In this document: piece by piece, positions 24,649 through 32,550 of the stretch
Layout: each line of letters starts with the position of its first letter
How positions within the stretch are numbered: the first letter of the stretch is position 1
Origin: RCC1774 sp050330855
GTDB taxonomy: Bacteria > Cyanobacteriota > Cyanobacteriia > Thermosynechococcales > Thermosynechococcaceae
Direction: 5' to 3'
DNA: 64,000 nt
Assembly: GCA_050330855.1 (NCBI GenBank)
Contig: JBHJNL010000138.1
Span: 16,289 to 80,288 of the forward strand
Notes under the pieces: model-generated
What the model was told of the DNA's origin: nothing
Seen by the model: the letters and a program-made list of their open reading frames with translations, nothing else
The model's database searches: none
Program-made: the position numbers and the translations under genes

Positions 24649-26841
24649 ATGTCCCTGACTCGCCGTGCCTTCCTGCAACAAACCAGTGTGATCCTTGCTG
24701 GGCTTGGCCTAGCTGAGGTGGGATGGCCCCGTCGATATCAAAGGGCTTTGGCTGAGCCGACATCTCGAAAGCTGGCGTTATTGGTGGGGATTAATCAGTA
24801 CACCTCCGATGCTAAATTGAAAAATCTGAAGGGATGCCTCACGGATTTGGATCTGCATCGAGAGCTGTTGGTGCATCGGTTTGGCTTCAAGGCGGCTGAT
24901 ATCGTTGAACTCAGAAATAAAGATGCCACCGTTGAAAATATTGAAACGGCATTCCGTGAGCATCTGGTTCAGCAGGCTCGTCCCTACGATGTGGTGGTCT
25001 TTCACTTCAGTGGCTATGGTCGTCAAGTGCAGGTGAATCCCTCGCTGATGGATCGAGTCGATGTACTGCCCGATACACCCCTCAATGCCCTGATTCCCTT
25101 TGATGCAGTGCAAGCTGCCGAGCAGGTTAATGTGCTGCTGCTGCGAGATTTAAGTTTATTGTTGAAGTCGCTGCCCACCGATCAGATCGTCAGCATTCTT
25201 GATGCCGGTATCACTCACCCTAATGCTGATGAGTTAGGACATCTTAGAGTTCGGTCTTTACCTGCTGTTGCCCTGACCGCAAATGCGCTGCGCGATCTCT
25301 CACTACAGGATGATCTGATCCCACAGCTTTCGCCGGGAGAGCAGCTCAAGCAATGGGTACAAAGATCCCAGCAGCTCCCAGGTATTGTTCTGGCGGCCGG
25401 TAGCAACCAGCAAACGGCCGTAGAGGTGCAGTGGCACAACTACGCAGCGGGTTTATTTACAGCCGCGCTGACCCATGAACTATGGCAGGCCATGCCTGCC
25501 AAAACGCTGACGTTTCCGATGCATCGCACCGTTACAGATGTGGCTCAACCCATGGGGGATACGCAGGTGCCCCAGATTAAAATACCCCGTGGCAAATCGC
25601 TGTCGTTGTATTCATCCCCCGAAGGCCCCACCGCCGATGGTGTCGTCATCACTGAGAATGCGGCATGGTTGGGGGGGATTAGTCCCCACCGGCTCGAACA
25701 GTATCAGCCGCAAACCTACTTTCGGGTATTACCGCATGCTCTGGAGCCGGAAGCGGCTGGCCCCCAGTATGTGTCTCTCATCTCCCGGTCTGGTTTCACC
25801 GGCACGGTGACATCAGACAAGCACAAGGGGCCGTTGCTCAATGGACAGACTCTGCAAGAGGCAGTGCGCGTTATTCCCACCAGCATTGAGTTAAGTGTGG
25901 CCTTGGGTAAAGCCCTAGATCGGGTTGAGCGGGTTGATGCCACCAGTGCTTTCTCTGACCTGGAACACATGAATCCAGTGACCACTAGCGATCAGCCTGC
26001 TGACTATTTGTTCACCAAAACAGCAACGCTGTCTACGCCCGTTGAGGGCGAAGCAGAGGTTATCGAAAAAACGGTGTCTAGCTATGGGCTATGTCTTTTG
26101 GGTGGCGCGATCTTGCCCGGAAGCTCTGGAGATCCTGGTGAGGCCATTAAAACGGCCGTTCGCCGTCTGCACCCGCTGCTCAAAAAAATGCTGGCTTTAA
26201 AATTATTAGAACTGACGGTGAATGCGGCGGCTTCGCGAGTCGGTGCGATCGCAACCTTAGCCACTGTTTCTGATCCTGAGCGACCAGAAAGCCTTGTCTC
26301 GCAATATACCTGCCGCGCCCCCTGGAGCAAGCCGGGGCTCGTCAATTCAGCCCCCGATCAGCCTGTGGTGTCCCTCACTGAAGGCACTCATATCCAGTAT
26401 CAAATCGGCAACTATAGCGACTCTGACCTCTACTGGCTATTGTTGGGGGTCAACGGCACCCAGGCTATCGCCTGCTACCCAGAGGCGTCTCGGCCCGAAA
26501 TTATTGCTGATCGGATTACCCCAGGTACGACGCTTACGGTGCCGCCGATGGATAATAAATGGAAGCTCCACGGCCCCAAGGGATTCTGTAGCACCTACGT
26601 GATTCTCAGTCGTCAGCCGCTCACTCAAACGATTGCGAAGCTGAAAGAACAGGTGGGGCAGGCGTCTCCGGGTGAGGTTAAGACCCTCTCTGAGTTACTA
26701 GAGATCACCCATCTGCTGCTAGAGGAACTCAATGGCATGAGCGTCGAGGCAAGGCAGGTCGCAGAGATTGAAGACGATGCCGGGTGGGCCTTAGATATGG
26801 ATCAGTTTGCGACCTTCAAGTTTTTCCATCAAGTGGTCTGA
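24649..26841 (+). CDS. Caspase-like (orthocaspase, C14) protein with Tat signal and no catalytic dyad
   Basis: About 730 residues. The start at 24649 places a twin-arginine signal at the N-terminus (SLTRRAFLQQTSVILAGLGL), predicting export in folded form. An upstream in-frame start (24562) would bury it. The p20-like domain begins ALLVGINQY (~43-51). The His position of the SGHG motif is Tyr (SGYG, Y123). The Cys motif DxCHSG is replaced by DAGITH (about 185-190), so both catalytic residues are lost. The rest (~240-730) carries a duplicated-looking beta-rich C-terminal region with a DUF4384-like segment (~590-680). Pseudo-orthocaspases are known in cyanobacteria, and their role is unresolved. 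Proteolysis is not expected. Confidence 0.88.
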   Translation: MSLTRRAFLQQTSVILAGLGLAEVGWPRRYQRALAEPTSRKLALLVGINQYTSDAKLKNLKGCLTDLDLHRELLVHRFGFKAADIVELRNKDATVENIETAFREHLVQQARPYDVVVFHFSGYGRQVQVNPSLMDRVDVLPDTPLNALIPFDAVQAAEQVNVLLLRDLSLLLKSLPTDQIVSILDAGITHPNADELGHLRVRSLPAVALTANALRDLSLQDDLIPQLSPGEQLKQWVQRSQQLPGIVLAAGSNQQTAVEVQWHNYAAGLFTAALTHELWQAMPAKTLTFPMHRTVTDVAQPMGDTQVPQIKIPRGKSLSLYSSPEGPTADGVVITENAAWLGGISPHRLEQYQPQTYFRVLPHALEPEAAGPQYVSLISRSGFTGTVTSDKHKGPLLNGQTLQEAVRVIPTSIELSVALGKALDRVERVDATSAFSDLEHMNPVTTSDQPADYLFTKTATLSTPVEGEAEVIEKTVSSYGLCLLGGAILPGSSGDPGEAIKTAVRRLHPLLKKMLALKLLELTVNAAASRVGAIATLATVSDPERPESLVSQYTCRAPWSKPGLVNSAPDQPVVSLTEGTHIQYQIGNYSDSDLYWLLLGVNGTQAIACYPEASRPEIIADRITPGTTLTVPPMDNKWKLHGPKGFCSTYVILSRQPLTQTIAKLKEQVGQASPGEVKTLSELLEITHLLLEELNGMSVEARQVAEIEDDAGWALDMDQFATFKFFHQVV

Positions 26842-27379
26842 ACCCCAGATCTGTGCAAATTGCATTTAAGGGCTGGTCCCAAGGGTCAGTGGGCAACTCA
26901 ATGAGATCGGCTTCGTTAAAAAGAATGCCAATGGTTTGCAGCGATCGCCACTGACTCAAGAGGCGATCGTAGTAGCCGCCACCATACCCCAATCGATACC
27001 CTTGTCTGTCACAGGCGATGGCTGGCACCAAGACCAAATCGGCTTGGGCCGGTGAAAGGGTGGGAAGGGTCGCCTTCGGCTCGGTAATGCCGTACTGCCC
27101 CTGTTGGAGCTGTTGTGAATCTGCAGGATACCAGTGATGCCAGATCAGTTCTGACCCCGCACAGCGCGGCAAAACCCATTGATGCTGGCGATCAAAGAGC
27201 GGCTGTAGGGTTGGTTCTTGTCGAAAGCTCAGGTAAGCAAAAATGGTGTGGGCCTGCTCAAAGTAATCGCTGGTGCACAGGTGATGACAGATGCGATCGC
27301 TTTTCTGCTGCCAATCCGTTACAGACATTCCCTGGCGCTGCTGCAGAAGTTGACGCCGAAGCTGCTGTTTAGAGGGCAC
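26816..27379 (-). CDS. 5-formyltetrahydrofolate cyclo-ligase
   Basis: Converts 5-formyl-THF to 5,10-methenyl-THF with ATP, returning folate to the one-carbon pool. The 187-residue length and the C-terminal ATP/Mg motif GYRLGYGGGYYDR (residues ~127-139) are diagnostic. An N-terminal basic helix (KQQLRRQLLQQRQGM) is also typical. It lies 2 bases after DUF3120 on the same strand, so they are co-transcribed. Its stop end overlaps the caspase-like gene by 26 bases, tail to tail. Confidence 0.92.
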   Translation of the reverse strand: MPSKQQLRRQLLQQRQGMSVTDWQQKSDRICHHLCTSDYFEQAHTIFAYLSFRQEPTLQPLFDRQHQWVLPRCAGSELIWHHWYPADSQQLQQGQYGITEPKATLPTLSPAQADLVLVPAIACDRQGYRLGYGGGYYDRLLSQWRSLQTIGILFNEADLIELPTDPWDQPLNAICTDLGFRPLDGKT

Positions 27380-27381
27380 CG

Positions 27382-28089
27382 CTAAAACCGAGTCGCGACC
27401 AGTAGGAAGAGGCTATCGACCATCAGCGTACCGAGTACTGCCCCAGAGAAGACCCAGCTTGGTCGGCGGTCGTCTTCCGATTCAGTTGCGCGGAGGGGCA
27501 GGATGCCGATGATGCACAATGACATAATTAGAACCATTGCCCAACCCACCCCCCAAGGGGTTTGTACCTTCACCAGCGCTGCTTGGAGAACTGAGAAGGC
27601 TTGGGTCTGATCTATTGTGAGCAGGCTTCGCCAGAAGGGAATTAAATCAACAAGATAAAAGTAGACGTCGGTAATGACGGTGCCCAGTAGTGAACCGAGA
27701 TAGAACGCCATCCCTACGCGGCACCATGTAGCTCGCCATGCCCAAATCGCAAAGGGCAGTGCGATCGCCTCTAGGGGAAGATGCAACAGCGGCTCCCACC
27801 GGAACCAGCCCCAATAGATAGAACCGGCAAACCAAGACAAGGTAAATCCGATCAGCAGATCGCCCCAGAGCTGCAAGCGAGATTGACGGCGGAGATAAAA
27901 GCCCAGTCCGATCCACCCGAAAGACGCAAACAAGCTAAAGGTCGGCCACTGCCGCACCAGGGGAGCCTGTACAAACACTGGCAGCGTCACTAAAAGAATG
28001 GATGCACCAAAAAGCCACCAATGTAGGCGGCTGACTTGACTCTCTGAAATTGTTTGAAAAAGCGGTTCGGTCGGTTTAACACCTTGCAT
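27382..28089 (-). CDS. DUF3120 membrane protein
   Basis: A 235-residue integral membrane protein with about six helices (first ~25-47 LHWWLFGASILLVTLPVFVQ; last ~212-232). I recognise it as the cyanobacterial DUF3120 family, of unknown function. The cytoplasmic loop near 195-208 is acidic/basic (RATESEDDRRPS). It leads an operon with 5-formyl-THF cyclo-ligase, two bases apart. That pairing may only reflect shared transcription. Confidence 0.88.
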   Translation of the reverse strand: MQGVKPTEPLFQTISESQVSRLHWWLFGASILLVTLPVFVQAPLVRQWPTFSLFASFGWIGLGFYLRRQSRLQLWGDLLIGFTLSWFAGSIYWGWFRWEPLLHLPLEAIALPFAIWAWRATWCRVGMAFYLGSLLGTVITDVYFYLVDLIPFWRSLLTIDQTQAFSVLQAALVKVQTPWGVGWAMVLIMSLCIIGILPLRATESEDDRRPSWVFSGAVLGTLMVDSLFLLVATRF

Positions 28090-28553
28090 AGATAGCCATC
28101 AAAACAGCGGAAAATCACGGGTAAAACCGATCATGTGTCGTTATATTAACGTACCACGCTGAGTCTTGCGGCTAGGACATTGTTGAAGACTATCTATAAG
28201 TCTCTTGGGTTGAGATCTTCCACTAACTCATTGCAACACCTTTGACAATACGGATCATCAGATCTTGTACCGTAAACCGTCGAAGCGCGTCTTCATAAAA
28301 TCAATATACAAATGGAAGGAGCCGCCAAGTTTTGGATGAATAGATTTTATATTGCTCTCCGAATTGTTCTGTTAACATCTTTTCTCAGTATGCGTTCTAC
28401 AACAAAGTAAGACATGATCAAGAGGTCGGCGAGCGCGGTTGTGATAGTCATGCTTCGTTCAAAGTTGATGTCACCTTAGTTTACCTTTAACGATTCAGGC
28501 ATAAAGTAGCTCCAAAGTTAAGATGCAATAGGCACGGATATCTAATAAGTCTC
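28090..28553. other. Gene-free region between DUF3120 and the radical-SAM gene
   Basis: 464 bases between divergent genes. AT-richer than its surroundings. One short frame (28312-28410) would encode a 32-residue peptide with a hydrophobic centre (FYIALRIVLLTSFLS), but it has no good ribosome-binding site. No tRNA, repeat or hairpin terminator is visible. Confidence 0.5.
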
Positions 28554-29885
28554 ATGAGCGATTGTTCCATTCAACCGGTGTTAATTACCCGTGTTCTCCC
28601 TGACTCTATCGCGGCAGAGGTGGGGTTTGAGGCGGGAGATCGCATCGTCGCCATCAACGATCAGCGCCCCCGCGATTTAATCGACTATCGGTTTCTCTGT
28701 GCCGATGAGTTTCTAGTGCTAGATGTTCTCGATGCCCAAGACAAGCCCCATCAAGTTGAACTCGAAAAAGACTTTGATGCCGATCTGGGCCTAGAATTTG
28801 AGACCGCCCTCTTTGACGGTTTGATTCAATGCAACAATCACTGTCCCTTTTGCTTTATCGATCAGCAGCCCCCCGGTCGTCGCCAAAGCCTGTATTTCAA
28901 AGACGATGACTATCGCCTCAGCTTTCTCTATGGCAGCTATCTCACCCTGACCAATCTCTCTGAACGTGAGTGGAACCGGATTGAAGCCCTGCGCCTATCG
29001 CCACTCTACGTCTCGGTTCATGCCACTGAACCAAAGATCCGCCGCCGACTACTTAAAAACGAACGCGCCGGTCAGATTCTCGATCAAATGCGGTGGTTTC
29101 AAGCGCGGCGACTGCAGGTTCATGCCCAGGTTGTGCTGTGCCCCGGCATCAATGATGGCTCATACCTAGAGCAAACGCTTTTAGATTTAGCTCAGTTCCA
29201 CTCCAACGAGATCCCTGCCGTGGCGTCGGTGGCGGTGGTGCCGGTGGGGCTAACGCGGTTTCGGCCCGATGTTGACGAGCTGGTGCCGGTCACGCCAGAG
29301 GCAGCTACCCAGGTGATTGCTCAGGTTCAAGCGCTGCAGTCTCAGTTTCAACAGCAGTTTGGGTCCACCTTTGCCTGGTTGGCTGATGAATGGTTCCTGA
29401 TTGCGGGCCAGCCACTCCCGGCAGCAGAGCACTACGAAGACTATCCTCAAATTGATAACGGGGTGGGATCGATTCGCTTGTTTTTGCAGCAGTTTGAACA
29501 GGCGGCTCAAGCGCTTCCCCACCGCATCCAGCAGCCCTGCTCCTATACCTGGGTGGTGGGCAATACGGTCGCCCAAGCCTTTAGACCCATTGTGGACCGG
29601 CTCAATCAGATAGAGGGGCTACACATTACCCTAGCCGCCCTCGCTAGTGATTATTGGGGGCAGAGCATGACCGTAACAGGACTGTTGACCGGACAGGATA
29701 TCTTAGCGGCTCTACAGGGCAAAAACCTTGGCGATGGGCTGCTGTTGCCCCAGCTTATGCTCAAACACGGCACCCAAGAATTTTTAGATGACACCACCGT
29801 AGAGCAGTTGTCAGAGGCGTTGGGCTATCCGATCTATTCAGTGGGCGGAGGAGCTGCGGATTTGATTGATGTATGCCTGCAGTGA
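28554..29885 (+). CDS. PDZ / radical-SAM-like / DUF512 protein (TIGR03279 type)
   Basis: A 443-residue cyanobacterial protein. Residues 1-~60 resemble a PDZ domain (ITRVLPDSIAAEVGFEAGD). The iron-sulfur motif CNNHCPFC supplies C93, C97 and C100 in the CxxxCxxC spacing of radical-SAM enzymes. The C-terminal half is the DUF512 region. The family is annotated in cyanobacteria as a putative FeS oxidoreductase, and the reaction is unknown. No substrate-encoding neighbour is obvious: the MoxR operon downstream starts nearly 400 bases away. It is complete and typical in length. Confidence 0.93.
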   Translation: MSDCSIQPVLITRVLPDSIAAEVGFEAGDRIVAINDQRPRDLIDYRFLCADEFLVLDVLDAQDKPHQVELEKDFDADLGLEFETALFDGLIQCNNHCPFCFIDQQPPGRRQSLYFKDDDYRLSFLYGSYLTLTNLSEREWNRIEALRLSPLYVSVHATEPKIRRRLLKNERAGQILDQMRWFQARRLQVHAQVVLCPGINDGSYLEQTLLDLAQFHSNEIPAVASVAVVPVGLTRFRPDVDELVPVTPEAATQVIAQVQALQSQFQQQFGSTFAWLADEWFLIAGQPLPAAEHYEDYPQIDNGVGSIRLFLQQFEQAAQALPHRIQQPCSYTWVVGNTVAQAFRPIVDRLNQIEGLHITLAALASDYWGQSMTVTGLLTGQDILAALQGKNLGDGLLLPQLMLKHGTQEFLDDTTVEQLSEALGYPIYSVGGGAADLIDVCLQ

Positions 29886-30268
29886 AAGAGAAACGTTTGG
29901 AGCGATCGCAACTCTAGATATAGGCCAGATGAAGGGACAGCGTAGGGACTTGCAGCACAATAATATCCCACTAACCCCTCAACCTAAATCTTTCTGCGCG
30001 AGGGAGTAAGTGTCTGTCCCGATGGTGGATGGTGTGGAGCGCGATCTCAAACCCCAAACTCCAGTTACCTTAAACCGATATTGACTGGGATGTTATTTAT
30101 AAGCAAAGCCCTAATCTAAATAAGCCCCACTAACGAGCGTCATTGGGGCTTACTGACCGCCGACTCCTGCTATCCTTTTTTGGGCTAACCAACCCCACGC
30201 GATCTTTTGCACCAAAGCGCTGCACCCGGTTCCTGTGGGTATCCTAAGCAAGAGTTCAAGGACACCCC
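29886..30268. other. Gene-free region before the moxR operon
   Basis: 383 bases containing a HIP1 octamer (about 29901), a strong hairpin at 30121-30152 and presumably the moxR promoter. No small gene with a ribosome-binding site is visible. Confidence 0.5.
30121..30152 (+). terminator. 9-bp hairpin in the intergenic region before moxR
   Basis: TAAGCCCCA (30121-30129) pairs perfectly with TGGGGCTTA (30144-30152) around a 14-base loop. There is no T-tract on the + strand. The A-rich flank upstream (ATCTAAA) makes it more terminator-like on the minus strand. It could end the upstream transcript or act as a leader attenuator. Confidence 0.45.
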
Positions 30269-31231
30269 ATGACTGCGCTGCCCCTTCAGACGAACAACCT
30301 ATCTGGACAGGAGATGTACGATCGTCTCTTTAACAACATTCAGACGGTTGTTAGAGGCCAAGCTGACGCCATTCGCAAATTACTAGCCGCCTTTGTCAGC
30401 GGTGGGCATGTCCTTCTTGAAGACGCTCCAGGCACTGGCAAAACAACCCTAGCGAAAGCGCTGGCTCGCTCTGTTGATCTCTCTTTTAAGCGCATTCAGT
30501 TCACCCCCGACCTGCTGCCCTCTGACATCTTGGGGGTATCTGTGCTTGACCCTGTGGATCAAACCTTCCATTTTCATGAAGGTCCCCTGTTTGCCCACTT
30601 GGTGCTGGCCGATGAAATCAATCGAGCTTCCCCCCGGACTCAGTCGGCGCTGCTAGAGGCCATGGCCGAAGCTCAAGTCAGTATTGACGGCGCGGTGAAG
30701 CCGCTGCGCGCCCCCTTCTTTGTGATCGCGACACAGAACCCTGCCGATTCCCACGGAACCTATCCGCTCCCAGAGGCGCAGATGGATCGCTTTGCCCTGC
30801 AGTTCAACTTGGGCTATCTCTCAGCAGAGGCTGAAATCGAGATTTTAGAGCAGCAGTTAGAGCCACCGCCGCTGGAGCAGCTCCGGCCCTGCCTGTCGCT
30901 CAAGGATATTTTTACACTACAGCAGCAGGCGAGACAGGTGCGCGTTAGCACTGAGCTGAAGCGCTATGTCGTCGATATTGTCAACGCAACGCGTCATGCC
31001 AAAGGGGTGCAGTTGGGGGCTAGCCCCAGGGGGTCCATTGCTCTGGTCAAGATTGCCCAAGCCTTAGCGCTCTTCGATGGCTATGAATTTGTGATGCCAG
31101 AGCATATTCAAGACGTAGTGGTGCCGGTGCTGGCCCACCGCTTAGTGATGGACCCCCAGGCGGCTTGGTTAGGTCGAACCGCCCAGAGCGTGATCACAGA
31201 GATTGTCCAAACCCTGCCGGTGCCGGCTTGA
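30269..31231 (+). CDS. MoxR-type AAA+ ATPase
   Basis: A 320-residue AAA+ ATPase of the MoxR group, which act as chaperones in maturation of partner proteins carrying metal or VWA domains. Walker A is at ~51-58 (APGTGKTT), Walker B in LADEINRA (~111-118), sensor 1 in FFVIATQNP (~150-158), followed by the C-terminal lid. Its stop overlaps the start of the DUF58 gene by one base. With the next two genes it forms the widespread MoxR - DUF58 - transglutaminase cassette. Confidence 0.95.
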   Translation: MTALPLQTNNLSGQEMYDRLFNNIQTVVRGQADAIRKLLAAFVSGGHVLLEDAPGTGKTTLAKALARSVDLSFKRIQFTPDLLPSDILGVSVLDPVDQTFHFHEGPLFAHLVLADEINRASPRTQSALLEAMAEAQVSIDGAVKPLRAPFFVIATQNPADSHGTYPLPEAQMDRFALQFNLGYLSAEAEIEILEQQLEPPPLEQLRPCLSLKDIFTLQQQARQVRVSTELKRYVVDIVNATRHAKGVQLGASPRGSIALVKIAQALALFDGYEFVMPEHIQDVVVPVLAHRLVMDPQAAWLGRTAQSVITEIVQTLPVPA

Positions 31232-32550
31232 TGGATCGGATCTTTTATCGTTTACTGCAGTTTAACTTCGGGGTGCGTCAGTGGCTCACAAGACGGTTTA
31301 CCCCGACAGGACTCGGAGTGCTGGTGTGCCTCGCGATCTCCGCAGTGGTGGGCATGGATACCAATCAGAGTTTGGCCTATCAGGTGTTTACCTTTTTGGT
31401 GGCTTTGCTTGCGATCGCAACGCTAACCCGTCGTTTCTCACGCTTTCGCTGCAGCGCCGCCCGCAGTCTGCCCCGCTTTGGCACCGTGGGAGTTCCCCTA
31501 CCGTATCGAGTCATCCTTCACAATCAAGGCACCCAACCGAAGCGGGGCTTGCAAGTACGCGAAACCTTTGCCGATAATTTCCCGAGCTTTCGAGACTACC
31601 AGCGCATTGCCCACCGCCGCAAAAGTGGATTCGCGCGGCGGCGCATGTGGCTGCAGCTTTTAGCCCACAAACGACGGGCCATTGCCCCCGCCATTGAGAT
31701 TCCAGAACTGGCGATTGAGGGTGACACCGAAATCATGGCTGAACTCCTGCCTCTGCGGCGGGGGCGACTGCTGTTTAAATCGCTCACCGTCACCTGCCCC
31801 GATCCCTTGGGCCTCATTAATGCCTGCGTAACTCGATCCGTTCCCCAGTCCGTCTTAATTTTGCCCCAGCGCTATCGCCTGCCCCCCCTGCAGCTTCCGG
31901 GCGGACGGCGGTATCAGTCGGGGGGCGTGGCCCTGGCATCGTCCGTGGGGGATTCTGAAGAGTTCCGGGCCTTGCGCGACTACCGCCCCGGTGACCCCCA
32001 GCGCCAGATTCACTGGAAAAGCTGGGCGAAGGTCGGTAAACCCATCGTTAAAGAAACACAAGAAGAATATTTTGTCCGTCACGCCCTGATTCTGGATACC
32101 TTTCAGGCTGAAACCCACAGCGAGATTTTAGAAGAAGCGGTTGCGATCGCATCCTCTCTGGCCTGCGAAGTCCAAACTCAGGATTCTCTGCTCGATCTGA
32201 TGTTTGTGGGGTTAGAGGCCCACCATTTCACCGTCGGTCGTGGCCTTGACCAAACGGAACACATGCTAGAGCTTTTGGCCGCTGTGACGCCCTGCCCCGA
32301 TCAGCCCTTTGAGTCTTTATTGCCAGCGGTACAGAGTCGCTTTGCCCTGCTCAGCGGCTGTATCTGCATCCTGTTGGCCTGGGACGAACACCGGCAAGCC
32401 TTGGTGGAGCAGCTTCAGCGGGCCAGCATCCCCACCCTAGTCTTGGTGATTACGGAGCTGCCCTCCGAGGTAGACGGCCCTGCGCTTCCGGACGGCAATT
32501 TTCATGTCCTTCAGTTGGGCGAGATTCAGCAGGGGTTGATGCAGCTATGA
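31231..32550 (+). CDS. DUF58 domain protein
   Basis: A 439-residue protein anchored by two N-terminal helices (~25-65, LGVLVCLAISAVVG and VFTFLVALLAIATL). A beta-rich domain (~80-230) follows, then the DUF58 domain with its signature RDYRPGDPQRQIHWKSWAK (~250-268) and a VWA-like fold. The start at 31231 overlaps the moxR stop (TGATG). An upstream in-frame start at 31165 lies inside moxR and is rejected. It overlaps the transglutaminase gene by four bases (ATGA). It is probably the client or partner of the MoxR ATPase. Confidence 0.92.
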   Translation: MDRIFYRLLQFNFGVRQWLTRRFTPTGLGVLVCLAISAVVGMDTNQSLAYQVFTFLVALLAIATLTRRFSRFRCSAARSLPRFGTVGVPLPYRVILHNQGTQPKRGLQVRETFADNFPSFRDYQRIAHRRKSGFARRRMWLQLLAHKRRAIAPAIEIPELAIEGDTEIMAELLPLRRGRLLFKSLTVTCPDPLGLINACVTRSVPQSVLILPQRYRLPPLQLPGGRRYQSGGVALASSVGDSEEFRALRDYRPGDPQRQIHWKSWAKVGKPIVKETQEEYFVRHALILDTFQAETHSEILEEAVAIASSLACEVQTQDSLLDLMFVGLEAHHFTVGRGLDQTEHMLELLAAVTPCPDQPFESLLPAVQSRFALLSGCICILLAWDEHRQALVEQLQRASIPTLVLVITELPSEVDGPALPDGNFHVLQLGEIQQGLMQL

